Source: JBDTOX01 sp039933015 (GTDB lineage Bacteria; Pseudomonadota; Gammaproteobacteria; Burkholderiales; Methylophilaceae). From it: a DNA stretch of 36,159 nt. The notes beneath the pieces were generated by a model. It searched no databases, was not told where the DNA came from, and saw only the letters and a program-made list of their open reading frames with translations. The stretch is taken from assembly GCA_039933015.1 (NCBI GenBank), contig JBDTOX010000028.1:1-36159 (forward strand). Direction: 5' to 3'. The position numbers and the translations under genes were made by a program. Shown here piece by piece: positions 1 through 8,445 of the stretch (position 1 is the stretch's first letter; every line of letters starts with the position of its first letter).

Positions 1-584
1 CAGGAACGCGCGCGCCAGTGCTGCACATCCAGCCTTGCCGCTTCCCCGGTAATCCACTGGCTGACGCCGTTGGTAAGCGCGGTACGGCCATCCAGGCTGG
101 CAGCAATTTTGCTGCGCACATAGGGAAGGCCGCGCGTCATGCGCGAGATAAAACCTGGATTCAATGCGCGTGCCTGCGCTTCCATTAAGCTGGAAGCCAC
201 TTCGATACCTGTGGCGGCAAGGCGCGCAAGCCCGCTGCCGGCGACTTGCGGATTCGGGTCTTGCATGGCAGCGACTACGCGTTTTACCCCTGCATGTATC
301 AGCGCATCGGCGCAAGGCGGAGTACGACCGTGGTGGCTGCAGGGCTCCAGCGTCACGTACACATCCGCGCCCTGTATTTTGTCAGGCGCTTGCCCACCTG
401 CTGCGCGCAGGGCCATCACTTCCGCGTGGGGCTCACCGGCACGCAGATGCGCGCCCTCGCCTATGACCACACCATCTTTGACAATCACGCAGCCCACGCG
501 CGGATTAGGCGCGGTTGTGTATAGACCCTGCTCTGCAAGGCGCAGGGCTTGCGCCATATATTGATGATCTGCGCTAGTAAACAT
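1..584 (-). CDS. ribD: RibD, bifunctional riboflavin deaminase/reductase, N-terminal part (cut by window edge)
   Basis: Catalyses the second and third steps of riboflavin synthesis: deamination of the pyrimidine product of GTP cyclohydrolase II, then reduction of the ribosyl side chain. The 194 visible residues cover the whole deaminase domain. The zinc site is seen as H53-A-E55 and the cysteines C82 and C91 in the PCSHHGRTPPC motif. The start of the reductase domain follows (PYVRSKIAASLDGRT, about 154-168). The ATG at 584 was chosen because it gives the normal N-terminus; its Shine-Dalgarno is weak. The gene lies on the same strand as glyA and nrdR, the usual glyA-nrdR-ribD order, but 116 bases separate it from nrdR. 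The C-terminus is off the left edge. Identification is firm. Confidence 0.95.
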   Translation of the reverse strand, partial: MFTSADHQYMAQALRLAEQGLYTTAPNPRVGCVIVKDGVVIGEGAHLRAGEPHAEVMALRAAGGQAPDKIQGADVYVTLEPCSHHGRTPPCADALIHAGVKRVVAAMQDPNPQVAGSGLARLAATGIEVASSLMEAQARALNPGFISRMTRGLPYVRSKIAASLDGRTALTNGVSQWITGEAARLDVQHWRARS

Positions 585-700
585 TAGCTCAAGCTATAAA
601 TGCATGCTGGGTGACGCTGCGGCTGCGGTAATCCAGCGGATTTGATTAAAACTTTCTCCGCCTGTGATTGGTTTCATGGCATTTTCCCAGGTGCAGGGTT

Positions 701-1186
701 TCAGGGTTTTTCCGGCTTATCACTGTTGCGCCGGTGCGGCTTATCCAGGTCACGAATGACATCATTGAAATCATCCACATCCTGAAAGCTGCGGTAAACC
801 GAAGCGAAGCGAATATAGGCGACCTTGTCCATCAGCCGCAGCTCCTGCATGACGATCTCGCCGAGGTCGCGCGCGATGATTTCACGTTCGCCCTGACCGA
901 GTATTTTCTGCACTATGTGCTCAATCGCCCTATCCACATATTCCGTAGGCACCGGCCGCTTATGTAGCGCGCGCGTGAATGAAAGCCGCAATTTATCGCG
1001 GCTGAACTCCTCGCGCGTGCCATTTTGCTTGACCACCTGCGGCAAATGCAGCTCTGCAGTTTCGTATGTGGTAAACCGCTTGTCGCACTGCGCACAACGC
1101 CGACGGCGGCGGATACTGTCGCCCTCGTCATTGGCCCGGGAATCTATCACCTGGGTATCGTCAGCACCGCAGAAAGGGCATTTCAC
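701..1186 (-). CDS. nrdR: NrdR, transcriptional repressor of ribonucleotide reductase genes
   Basis: A 161-residue NrdR of normal length. It senses ATP/dATP and represses nrd promoters by binding NrdR boxes. The N-terminal zinc ribbon has C3/C6 (CPFC) and C31/C34 (CAQC), with an arginine-rich stretch at 26-30. The ATP-cone domain follows from about 49 to 139. The start is a GTG at 1186, only three bases after the glyA stop, so the two genes are almost certainly cotranscribed and perhaps translationally coupled. I did not find an NrdR box pair in the window. Identification is firm. Confidence 0.96.
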   Translation of the reverse strand: MKCPFCGADDTQVIDSRANDEGDSIRRRRRCAQCDKRFTTYETAELHLPQVVKQNGTREEFSRDKLRLSFTRALHKRPVPTEYVDRAIEHIVQKILGQGEREIIARDLGEIVMQELRLMDKVAYIRFASVYRSFQDVDDFNDVIRDLDKPHRRNSDKPEKP

Positions 1187-1189
1187 AAT

Positions 1190-2437
1190 TTACCTGCCAT
1201 AAACAGGAAAGCGGCTGGTCAAGGCATGCACCTTGTCTTTGGTAGCGGCAATAACGGCCTCATTGCCTGGATTATCCAGCACATCGGCAAGCAGGTTGGC
1301 CACCAGCCTGGCTTCTTCTTGTTTGAAGCCGCGTGTGGTGATTGCGGGTGAGCCGATACGTATGCCTGAGGTCACGAACGGGCTTTCCGGATCATTCGGG
1401 ATCGCATTCTTGTTGACGGTGATATGCGCCTGGCCCAGCACAGCATCAGCGGCCTTGCCGGTCAGGCCTTTGGGACGCAGGTCCACCATGAACATGTGCG
1501 ACTCGGTACGGCCGGAAATAATGCGTAAGCCACGTTCTGCCAATGTTTGCGCCAGCACAACAGCGTTTTTCAGCACTTGCTCCTGATAAGTCTTGAATTC
1601 AGGCTTGGATGCTTCAAGGAAGGCTACGGCCTTACCGGCAATCACATGCATGAGCGGGCCGCCTTGCAGCGATGGGAACACGTTGGAATTGATGGATTTC
1701 TCAAATTCCGCCTTGGCCAGAATGATGCCACCGCGTGGACCGCGCAGGGTCTTGTGCGTAGTCGAGGTGACAAAGTCGGCATGCGGCACCGGATTAGGGT
1801 AAACGCCAGCAGCGATCAGGCCGGAGTAATGCGCCATATCCACCATGAAATAAGCCCCGACCTTCTTGGCAATCTCCGCCATGCGCGCCCAGTCGAACCG
1901 CAGCGCATAAGCACTGGCGCCGCCGATCAGCAGTTTGGGCTTGCACTCGACGGCGATGCGCTCCATCTCATCGTAGTCGATTTCTTCTTTTTCATTCAGG
2001 CCGTAAGGCACGATATTGAACAGCTTGCCCGACAGGTTGGCTGGCGAACCGTGGGTCAAATGGCCGCCGTGGCCCAGGTTCATGCCCATAATGGTATCGC
2101 CGGGCTTGAGGATGGAGAAATACACTGCCTGGTTGGCCTGCGATCCCGAGTGCGGCTGCACGTTGGCATACTCGGCGCCGAACAGTTGCTTGACGCGATC
2201 TATTGCAATTTGCTCGACCTGATCGACAAATTCACAGCCACCGTAGAAACGCTTACCCGGATAGCCTTCCGCATACTTGTTGGTGAGCTGCGAGCCCTGT
2301 GCCTGCATGACGGCCGGGCTGGTATAGTTTTCCGAGGCGATCAACTCAATGTGCTCGTCCTGGCGATGGCGTTCGGATTCAATAGCCTGCCAGAGATCCG
2401 GATCCACAATATTAAGGGTATTTTCTGCGCTAAACAT
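1190..2437 (-). CDS. glyA: Serine hydroxymethyltransferase
   Basis: PLP enzyme of the cytoplasm that interconverts serine and glycine while loading tetrahydrofolate with a one-carbon unit. The 415-residue product has the normal length. The PLP lysine is K229 in the motif TSTTHKTLRGPRGG. Other family blocks are seen (LIASENYTS near the N-terminus, HGGHLTHG, MAHYSGLIAAG). The ATG at 2437 is preferred over an in-frame TTG two codons upstream, because a GGGAA sits nine bases before the ATG. It heads the minus-strand operon glyA-nrdR-ribD and is divergent from the fumarase gene. Identification is firm. Confidence 0.97.
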   Translation of the reverse strand: MFSAENTLNIVDPDLWQAIESERHRQDEHIELIASENYTSPAVMQAQGSQLTNKYAEGYPGKRFYGGCEFVDQVEQIAIDRVKQLFGAEYANVQPHSGSQANQAVYFSILKPGDTIMGMNLGHGGHLTHGSPANLSGKLFNIVPYGLNEKEEIDYDEMERIAVECKPKLLIGGASAYALRFDWARMAEIAKKVGAYFMVDMAHYSGLIAAGVYPNPVPHADFVTSTTHKTLRGPRGGIILAKAEFEKSINSNVFPSLQGGPLMHVIAGKAVAFLEASKPEFKTYQEQVLKNAVVLAQTLAERGLRIISGRTESHMFMVDLRPKGLTGKAADAVLGQAHITVNKNAIPNDPESPFVTSGIRIGSPAITTRGFKQEEARLVANLLADVLDNPGNEAVIAATKDKVHALTSRFPVYGR

Positions 2438-2831
2438 ATTCAAGTTTTCCCGAGATTTTAGAATAGGTGCTAAGTAATTCCTGTAATTTTAACATGTTCA
2501 GGCATATCCAGAATGCCCGGACTGCAAGCCGCTGAATCACAAGCTCACGGGGCACAAGCGCGGCACATAGCCAGGCAAACCAACAATGGCTGTTCCTCAG
2601 CCACCAAGCTCATGCTCCCCAAGCTGGTATATTGATTTAATTGAGATTATTTTCAGGTTACGGGTTGGCATAGAAGAGATCGCAGCGCTTATCTCCAGGG
2701 TACTCTTTTAACCCGCCGCCCAACTGTACAGCCGGTGATGGGTGGCAGGCATTATTATCAGCTTTTGCCAACTGCGCATCTCTACCCGCCGCGCTATAAT
2801 CTATTATTTACCCACCAGCTCAAAAGCCAGC
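2438..2831. other. Divergent intergenic region between glyA and the fumarase gene
   Basis: About 394 bases without a convincing gene. It must carry the promoters of both divergent genes. The only clear motif is a TATAAT at 2795-2800, about 31 bases before the fumarase ATG. Short runs of open frame here lack ribosome binding sites, including the in-frame upstream GTG at 2742 that would extend fumarase by 30 residues. I see no RNA gene or repeat. Confidence 0.6.
2795..2800 (+). promoter_or_regulatory. Probable -10 element for the fumarase gene
   Basis: A perfect TATAAT lies 31 bases before the ATG at 2832. No good -35 hexamer is found at 16-18 bases; a TTGCCA at 2765-2770 is too far away (24 bases). 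It could depend on an activator. If transcription starts here, the ATG at 2832 is the right start and the upstream GTG at 2742 is not transcribed. Confidence 0.45.
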
Positions 2832-4355
2832 ATGACTTCAATCCGGCAAGAGGATTTCATCAGCAGCATCCATAGCGCGCTGCAATACATATCCTGCTAC
2901 CACGCGCCTGACTTTCTCGCCGCCATGCATCAGGCTTGGCAGCGCGAAGCCGCGCCCGGCGCCCGCGATGCCATCGGGCAGATCCTCATCAACTCCTATT
3001 TATGCGCGCAAGGTCAGCGCCCCTTGTGCCAGGATACCGGCATCGTCGTCAGCTTTATCAAGGTCGGCATGGATGTGCGCTGGGAATCGACCTTGAGCTT
3101 GCAGGAAATGGTAGATGAGGGTGTGCGCCGCGCCTATAAAGACGAGCACAATGTGCTGCGTGCCTCCATCGTCGCCGACCCTGCAGGCCGCCGCAACAAC
3201 ACGCGCGACAACACGCCATCCGTCGTCCATGTGGAACTGGTGCCAGGCAATACCGTTGAAATCAGTATCGCGGCCAAAGGCGGCGGCTCCGAGAACAAGG
3301 CCAAGCTCGCCATGCTGGAGCCATCGGACAGCATAGTCGAGTGGGTGCTGCACACCGTGCCCACCATGGGTGCCGGCTGGTGCCCGCCAGGCGTGCTCGG
3401 CATAGGCATAGGCGGCACCGCAGAAAAAGCGGTGCTGCTGGCCAAGCAATCGCTGTTTGCGCCTATTGATATCCAGCAGCTCATAGCACGCGGCCCGGCC
3501 AACAAAGCCGAAGAGCTGCGGCTTGAACTGTACGACAAAGTGAACCGTCTCGGTATCGGCGCGCAGGGCTTGGGCGGGCTCACCACGGTGCTTGATGTCA
3601 AGGTGCTGGATACCGCCACCCATGCGACATCCCTGCCCGTGGCGATGATTCCCAACTGCGCCGCTACGCGTCATGTGCATTTTGTGCTGGACGGCTCCGG
3701 CCCCGCGCAGTTGCCTGTACCCAAGCTGGCCGACTGGCCGCAAATCGCGCTGGATGCAAGCACGCCGATGCGCCGCGTGAATCTCGACAGCCTGACCAGG
3801 CAGGACATCACACAATGGCAGCCCGGCGAAAAACTGCTGTTATCGGGAAAATTACTGACCGGGCGCGACGCAGCGCACAAACGCATAGTTGATCTGATTG
3901 CCCAAGGCCAGCCGCTGCCTGAAGGCGTCGATTTCACCAACCGCTTTATTTATTACGTCGGACCGGTTGATCCGGTACGCGATGAAGTAGTGGGCCCGGC
4001 TGGCCCGACCACGGCAACCCGCATGGATAGATTTACCGAAACCATGCTGAGCAAAACCGGCCTGCTCGGCATGATAGGCAAGGCCGAGCGCGGCGATGAA
4101 GCCATCGAGGTTATCCGCCAGCATCAATCCGTTTATTTAATTGCAATTGGAGGTGCCGCTTACCTCATTTCCCAGGCCATCAAATCCGCCCGTGTCGTGG
4201 CATTCGCCGAACTCGGCATGGAAGCCATCTATGAATTCATCGTCGAGGATATGCCGGTCACCGTAGCCGTAGATAGCCAGGGCCATTCGGTGCACAAAAA
4301 CGGCCCTGCCGAATGGCGCAACAAAATCGGCAACATTCCTGTCTTTATTCAATAA
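2832..4355 (+). CDS. Class I (iron-sulfur) fumarate hydratase
   Basis: Reversibly hydrates fumarate to malate in the TCA cycle with an oxygen-sensitive [4Fe-4S] cluster. At 507 residues it is the fused alpha+beta single-chain form (FumA/FumB type). The three cluster cysteines are visible: C66 (in PLCQDTG), C184 (in GAGWCPPG) and C276 (in IPNCAATRH), with the spacing known for this family. The beta domain runs from about residue 340 to the end. The start at 2832 is the first ATG after the TATAAT and gives a typical N-terminus. It is followed 61 bases later by iscX, which is fitting next to an Fe-S enzyme. No symbol is given because fumA and fumB cannot be told apart here. Confidence 0.95.
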   Translation: MTSIRQEDFISSIHSALQYISCYHAPDFLAAMHQAWQREAAPGARDAIGQILINSYLCAQGQRPLCQDTGIVVSFIKVGMDVRWESTLSLQEMVDEGVRRAYKDEHNVLRASIVADPAGRRNNTRDNTPSVVHVELVPGNTVEISIAAKGGGSENKAKLAMLEPSDSIVEWVLHTVPTMGAGWCPPGVLGIGIGGTAEKAVLLAKQSLFAPIDIQQLIARGPANKAEELRLELYDKVNRLGIGAQGLGGLTTVLDVKVLDTATHATSLPVAMIPNCAATRHVHFVLDGSGPAQLPVPKLADWPQIALDASTPMRRVNLDSLTRQDITQWQPGEKLLLSGKLLTGRDAAHKRIVDLIAQGQPLPEGVDFTNRFIYYVGPVDPVRDEVVGPAGPTTATRMDRFTETMLSKTGLLGMIGKAERGDEAIEVIRQHQSVYLIAIGGAAYLISQAIKSARVVAFAELGMEAIYEFIVEDMPVTVAVDSQGHSVHKNGPAEWRNKIGNIPVFIQ

Positions 4356-4416
4356 GCCAGTCAAATATGGCCTGTGCTATACGCCCGAGCCAAACGTTCA
4401 CAACAAGGAAATTAAA

Positions 4417-4608
4417 ATGAAATGGACTGACATACAGCTAATCGCCGAAGCGCTTTGCGACCAGCACCCGGAAGTGGACCCAAGCCGGGTGCGCTTTGTC
4501 GACCTGCATAATTTTGTCGTGGATCTGGCAGGATTCAACGACGACCACAGCAGGGGCGGTGAAAAAGTACTGGAAGCAATTCAGCAAGCCTGGATAGACG
4601 AGGCCTGA
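4417..4608 (+). CDS. iscX: IscX, small acidic protein of Fe-S cluster assembly
   Basis: A 63-residue protein of the IscX (YfhJ) family. It contains the family signature of a KWTD start, then DPxxVRFxDLHxFVxDLxxFxDD and a C-terminal EKxLEAIxxxWxDEA. In E. coli IscX binds iron and the desulfurase IscS and tunes cluster synthesis. An AGGAAA ribosome site lies about eight bases before the ATG. Here it is not next to iscS, iscU or fdx but lies between an Fe-S fumarase and a YheT-type hydrolase. Whether the isc operon lies elsewhere cannot be seen. Identification is firm. Confidence 0.93.
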   Translation: MKWTDIQLIAEALCDQHPEVDPSRVRFVDLHNFVVDLAGFNDDHSRGGEKVLEAIQQAWIDEA

Positions 4609-4635
4609 AGCAGCCGCAGCCTGGAGCGCACGGCC

Positions 4636-5667
4636 ATGCTCACACCCTATCGTGCACCGCGCTGGCTTCCCGGGGGACATTTGCAAACCATTTATGCTGC
4701 GGCGTGGATGCCATTACCGCAAGTCCAGTACCGGCGCGAGCAATGGGATACGCCGGACGGTGATTTTATTGAGCTAGATTGGCTAGATAACCAGTGGCTA
4801 GATAACCAGTGGCTAGATAACCAGTGGCCAGTTGCCCGGGGGCTGGATAAACGCAGCATCGACAACGCAGCAGAACAACCACTGCTGGTACTGTTTCATG
4901 GCCTTGAAGGCAGTTCCCGCTCGCATTACGCTCTGCGCCTGATGTCTGCCCTCCGCCAGCAAAACTGGCGCGGTGTAGTCGTGCATTTTCGCGGCTGCGG
5001 CGGCACACCAAACCGGCTTCCGCGCAGCTATCACTGTGGCGATTCTGCCGAAATAGACTGGATATTGCGCCGCCTGCGCGCTACCCATCACGGCAAGCTT
5101 TACGCAGTGGGCGTCTCGCTTGGTGGCAACGCCTTGTTGAAATGGCTGGGCGAACAGCAGGATGAGGCGCGCAGCATCATCGATAAAGTGGCGACCATCT
5201 CCGCACCCATAGCTTTGCCCACCACGGGCCGTGTGCTTGGGACCGGCTTTAACAGGTTTTACGCCGCGCTATTTCTCAAGTCCTTGCGCCCTAAAGCGCT
5301 AGCCATGATTGATCGGCACAAGCTGAATCATGACGCAGCCGCCATCCGCCAGACGCGTAATCTGTGGCATTACGACAACCTGTTCACCGCGCCGTTACAC
5401 GGGTTCAAGGATGCCGATGACTATTGGGAAAAATCTGATAGCCGGCCTTTTTTGCGAACCATCAAGCTCCCCACGCTTTTGCTCAACGCGCGCAATGACC
5501 CGTTTCTGCCAGAGCAGGATTTGCCCGGGGCGGATGAAGTCTCGTCATTTGTGATCCGAGACTTCCCCCCGCAGGGCGGACATGTAGGGTTTGTGGGCAA
5601 GATGGCGAATAGCAGACAAGATTGGTTGCCCGAGCGTATCCTATGTTTTTTGCAAACCGGCCACTAA
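4636..5667 (+). CDS. YheT-family alpha/beta hydrolase
   Basis: A 343-residue alpha/beta hydrolase of the YheT/ABHD family (esterase or lipase-like; substrate unknown). The N-terminal APRWLPGGHLQTI block is typical. The oxyanion region is LFHGLEGSS (about 86-94). The nucleophile is S161 in GVSLGGN. Aspartate in NARNDPFLP and histidine in PQGGHVGFV complete the likely triad. The gene starts 27 bases after iscX, so it is probably in the same transcript. Odd point: residues 49-64 hold three copies of WLDNQ, coded by a 15-bp tandem repeat (see separate feature), in a surface region before the core fold. The family is clear; the function is not. Confidence 0.9.
   Translation: MLTPYRAPRWLPGGHLQTIYAAAWMPLPQVQYRREQWDTPDGDFIELDWLDNQWLDNQWLDNQWPVARGLDKRSIDNAAEQPLLVLFHGLEGSSRSHYALRLMSALRQQNWRGVVVHFRGCGGTPNRLPRSYHCGDSAEIDWILRRLRATHHGKLYAVGVSLGGNALLKWLGEQQDEARSIIDKVATISAPIALPTTGRVLGTGFNRFYAALFLKSLRPKALAMIDRHKLNHDAAAIRQTRNLWHYDNLFTAPLHGFKDADDYWEKSDSRPFLRTIKLPTLLLNARNDPFLPEQDLPGADEVSSFVIRDFPPQGGHVGFVGKMANSRQDWLPERILCFLQTGH
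4780..4824 (+). repeat. 15-bp in-frame tandem repeat, three copies
   Basis: The unit TGGCTAGATAACCAG occurs three times without a mismatch at 4780-4794, 4795-4809 and 4810-4824. It is followed by a partial TGGCCAG. The bases just before (GAGCTAGAT) look like a decayed extra unit. The repeat keeps the reading frame and codes for WLDNQ three times in the hydrolase. It looks like recent slippage, since the copies are identical. Confidence 0.95.
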
Positions 5668-5703
5668 AATCAGTTTTATACAATACTTAAGCGAACAGCC
5701 AAT

Positions 5704-7089
5704 ATGAGCCTTAACAGCAATCTTCCTAAAGAAATCTTCAAAGCCTATGACATCCGCGGCATCGTCGGTAAGACCTTGACGCCGGAAATCGTCGAGAGCA
5801 TAGGCCAGGCCATAGGCAGCGAAGCCACGGCGCGCCGCCAGACGCAAATCTGCGTCGGTTACGATGGCCGTATCTCCGGCCCGGAATTAGCCGCAGCGCT
5901 AGCACGCGGCATCCGCAAGAGCGGTGTCCACGTGATTAATCTCGGCATGGTCGCCACGCCCATGGTGTATTTTGCCGCCTGCCACCTCGGCACCAATTGC
6001 GGCGTCATGGTCACCGGCAGCCATAACCCGCCCGACTACAATGGGCTGAAGATGGTGCTGGCGACAGAGACCTTGTCCGGCGAAACCATACAAGGTTTGC
6101 GTCTGCGCATAGAACAAGGCCAGTTGTTTGAGGGCGCTGGCAGCGAAAGCTTTTACGATATCGCGCCGGAATACATCCAGCGCATTGCTTCCGACATCAA
6201 ACTCGCGCGGCCCATGAAAATCGCCGTGGATTGCGGCAATGGCGTCGCCGGAGCATTTGCCGGCAAGCTTTATGAAGCACTCGGTTGTGAGGTGGAAGAA
6301 CTGTTTTGCGAGGTAGACGGCAATTTCCCCAACCACCATCCGGATCCATCCGTCCCGGAAAATTTACATGACCTGATCAAAGCCCTGGGCGAGGGCAAGT
6401 CTGAAATCGGCCTGGCCTTTGATGGTGATGGCGATCGTCTTGGCGTAGTCACCAAAGACGGCAAGATCATCTATCCGGATCGCCAGCTTCTGCTGTTTGC
6501 CGAAGACGTGCTCAAGCGCGCACCGGGCGCGACCATCATTTACGACGTCAAATCCAGCCGTAACCTGGCGCCGTGGATCAGCGAGCGTGGCGGCCAGCCT
6601 TTGCTATGGAAAACCGGCCATTCCCTGGTCAAAGCCAAAATGAGGCAAACAGGCGCCGCCCTCGCGGGCGAGATGAGCGGCCATGTGTTTTTCCAGGAAC
6701 GCTGGTACGGCTTCGACGACGGCCTCTACGCGGGCGCACGGCTGCTGGAAATACTCAGCCGCTACCATGACCCTTCGGCTGTGTTGAACGACCTGCCGGA
6801 CAGCATCAGCACGCCGGAACAGCACATCAAGATGCAGGAGGGCGAGCCGCATGCACTGATCGCCGCTTTGCAGTCCTCGGCTAAATTTGAAGGCGCTGAC
6901 CGGGTCATTACCATTGATGGCCTGCGCGTGGAATATGCCGATGGCTTTGGCCTCATGCGCGCGTCCAACACCACGCCCGTGATCGTGCTGCGCTTTGAGG
7001 CTGACAGCGCTGCCGCCCTTGCACGCATTCAAAGGCAATTCAGCCAGATCATCCTGGCGGCAGCGCCGCACGCCCAACTGCCATTCTAG
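5704..7089 (+). CDS. Phosphomannomutase/phosphoglucomutase (AlgC type)
   Basis: A 461-residue alpha-D-phosphohexomutase that moves phosphate between C6 and C1 of mannose or glucose. It feeds GDP-mannose and UDP-glucose for surface polysaccharides. The phosphoserine is S106 in TGSHNPP. The metal loop is D240-G-D242-G-D244-R. The sugar-binding loop GEMSGH is at 322-327, which is the version seen in dual-specificity PMM/PGM enzymes such as Pseudomonas AlgC. The start ATG at 5704 gives the typical beginning FKAYDIRG. It follows the hydrolase by 36 bases and precedes the protease gene by 22. The window also holds a second, unrelated-subfamily mutase (8446-10077). Confidence 0.94.
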   Translation: MSLNSNLPKEIFKAYDIRGIVGKTLTPEIVESIGQAIGSEATARRQTQICVGYDGRISGPELAAALARGIRKSGVHVINLGMVATPMVYFAACHLGTNCGVMVTGSHNPPDYNGLKMVLATETLSGETIQGLRLRIEQGQLFEGAGSESFYDIAPEYIQRIASDIKLARPMKIAVDCGNGVAGAFAGKLYEALGCEVEELFCEVDGNFPNHHPDPSVPENLHDLIKALGEGKSEIGLAFDGDGDRLGVVTKDGKIIYPDRQLLLFAEDVLKRAPGATIIYDVKSSRNLAPWISERGGQPLLWKTGHSLVKAKMRQTGAALAGEMSGHVFFQERWYGFDDGLYAGARLLEILSRYHDPSAVLNDLPDSISTPEQHIKMQEGEPHALIAALQSSAKFEGADRVITIDGLRVEYADGFGLMRASNTTPVIVLRFEADSAAALARIQRQFSQIILAAAPHAQLPF

Positions 7090-7111
7090 ACAGCGCCCGT
7101 TCTAGCCACCA

Positions 7112-7588
7112 ATGTCTAAAAATAACATCCTGCTCGGACTGATCTGGTTAGCGCTGGCTGGCGGCATGTTCTACCTGATGGATGGCATGCTCAATCCGAA
7201 CACAGTCGCACTTCTGGGCGAGGACAGAACCGTTGTTTTGCAGCGCGGCCGCGATGGCCACTACCGTGCGCAAGCCTTTATCAACGGCAAGCAGGTGGAT
7301 GTACTGGTTGATACCGGCGCCACCGGCGTGGCAATTTCGCAAAAACTGGCGGATGAACTGGGCCTGACCAGCCGGGCAGCTATTCGTACGGCAACCGCGA
7401 ATGGCGACACTATCGCCTACATGACACGGCTTGCCACGGTAAAACTGGGAGGGATAGAGGCAAAAGATGTGGCCGCCGTTATTACGCCTGGTTTGGATGG
7501 CGACGTACTGCTCGGCATGTCGTTTCTGAGCAGGATGGATGTTCGGCTCTACAAGGGCAAGATGTCCATTAGGCAAGCGCAAGAGTAG
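7112..7588 (+). CDS. Membrane-anchored retropepsin-like aspartic protease
   Basis: A 158-residue protein with one N-terminal membrane segment (about residues 6-23) and a periplasmic clan AA aspartic protease domain. The catalytic motif is V-D67-T-G-A-T-G, followed by the flap region and a typical GLDGDVLLGMSFL block near the end. It matches the proteobacterial group often annotated as TIGR02281. Such proteins have one aspartate per chain and should act as dimers. The substrate is not known. It starts 22 bases after the phosphohexomutase and is probably cotranscribed. Confidence 0.88.
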   Translation: MSKNNILLGLIWLALAGGMFYLMDGMLNPNTVALLGEDRTVVLQRGRDGHYRAQAFINGKQVDVLVDTGATGVAISQKLADELGLTSRAAIRTATANGDTIAYMTRLATVKLGGIEAKDVAAVITPGLDGDVLLGMSFLSRMDVRLYKGKMSIRQAQE

Positions 7589-7879
7589 CAATTGGCTGCA
7601 GGTATCCAAAACTCGGGGATCTATAACTTCTCAAACTTCTCAGCCGGACAGCTTGTCTAATATAGCTTAATTTACAGCAAGAACCCGGCATACCCTCGGC
7701 CAGCTTTCCGTGGCCATTTTGCACTGCCTGGCAAGCGTCATCAACGCTCCCGAGCCTTGCCAATCAAATGTAAGGATAAAGTTGCCAAACTGACTAATCA
7801 TTGCTAAGGTTTTGATGCAACAGGTAATTAATTCTGCATTCTTAGCGTTATCTTAATAATTTAAATTAAGGAGCTTATC

Positions 7880-8365
7880 ATGGCCGTTCAATTCAAAAAC
7901 ATGGCAATAATCACCGCAACATTGTTATCTACCGCTGCATTTTCCGCACCTGCTTTCTCCGCAGACACCATGCTAAGCACGGGAGGATATGCTCGCGAGA
8001 TGCACAAGATGAAAATGATGAAAATGCTCGACGCGAATGAGGACCACATGGTCTCTCAGGAAGAGTTCACCAAGTATTATGAGAATCTTTTCGATGAACT
8101 GAACAAAGATGATGACGACTCCCTTGATGCGAAGGAATGGGTAGGCGCCAAGGGTGAACAGAAAGTGAGCATTGCAACAGGCGGCTACAGTCGCGAATTG
8201 CGTTCGATGAAAATGATGAAAATGATGGATGCTGACGGCGACCACAAGGTAACTAAAGAAGAATTCCTCAAGTACCATCAGGCTCTTTTTGACGCTATGG
8301 ATAAAAAAGGCACCAAGATGATTGATCCACAAGATTGGCTAGCTCGACAAACAGGCAATAAATAA
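7880..8365 (+). CDS. Secreted EF-hand protein with internal duplication
   Basis: A 161-residue protein with a signal peptide (about 1-27, ending AFSA-D). It has two homologous halves of about 60 residues, each beginning GGY(A/S)RE(M/L) and a Met/Lys-rich KMMKM stretch. Each half carries two EF-hand loops. Loop 1 (DANEDHMVSQEE), loop 2 (NKDDDDSLDAKE) and loop 3 (DADGDHKVTKEE) look able to bind calcium; loop 4 (DKKGTKMIDPQD) is degraded. A strong AAGGAG lies before the ATG. The gene stands alone, with about 290 bases upstream and a strong terminator downstream. A periplasmic calcium or metal binding role is inferred. Confidence 0.85.
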   Translation: MAVQFKNMAIITATLLSTAAFSAPAFSADTMLSTGGYAREMHKMKMMKMLDANEDHMVSQEEFTKYYENLFDELNKDDDDSLDAKEWVGAKGEQKVSIATGGYSRELRSMKMMKMMDADGDHKVTKEEFLKYHQALFDAMDKKGTKMIDPQDWLARQTGNK

Positions 8366-8381
8366 ATCATCCATTGTAAAA

Positions 8382-8414
8382 AACAAAAGGCCAGCATAAC
8401 TGGCCTTTTGTTTT
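8382..8414. terminator. Bidirectional rho-independent terminator
   Basis: An 11-bp perfect stem, CAAAAGGCCAG (8384-8394) with CTGGCCTTTTG (8400-8410), and a five-base loop. T-runs follow on both strands: TTTTG on plus, and TTTTTTAC on minus. It ends the EF-hand gene on plus and pgm on minus, which are convergent. Confidence 0.9.
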
Positions 8415-8445
8415 GTGCAGCACTCCCGATTTCAAGTGATCCAGT

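Noticed and set aside
1547..2461. Long open frame on plus opposite glyA
   Set aside because: Shadow of glyA: GC-rich codons keep the opposite strand open. The sequence has no recognisable domain.
2742..2831. Longer fumarase starting at GTG 2742
   Set aside because: The start would lie upstream of the TATAAT at 2795 and the extra residues do not match the family.
3000..3815. 271-codon open frame on minus inside the fumarase gene
   Set aside because: Antisense to fumarase with all cluster cysteines intact; Cys/His-rich low-complexity translation typical of a shadow.
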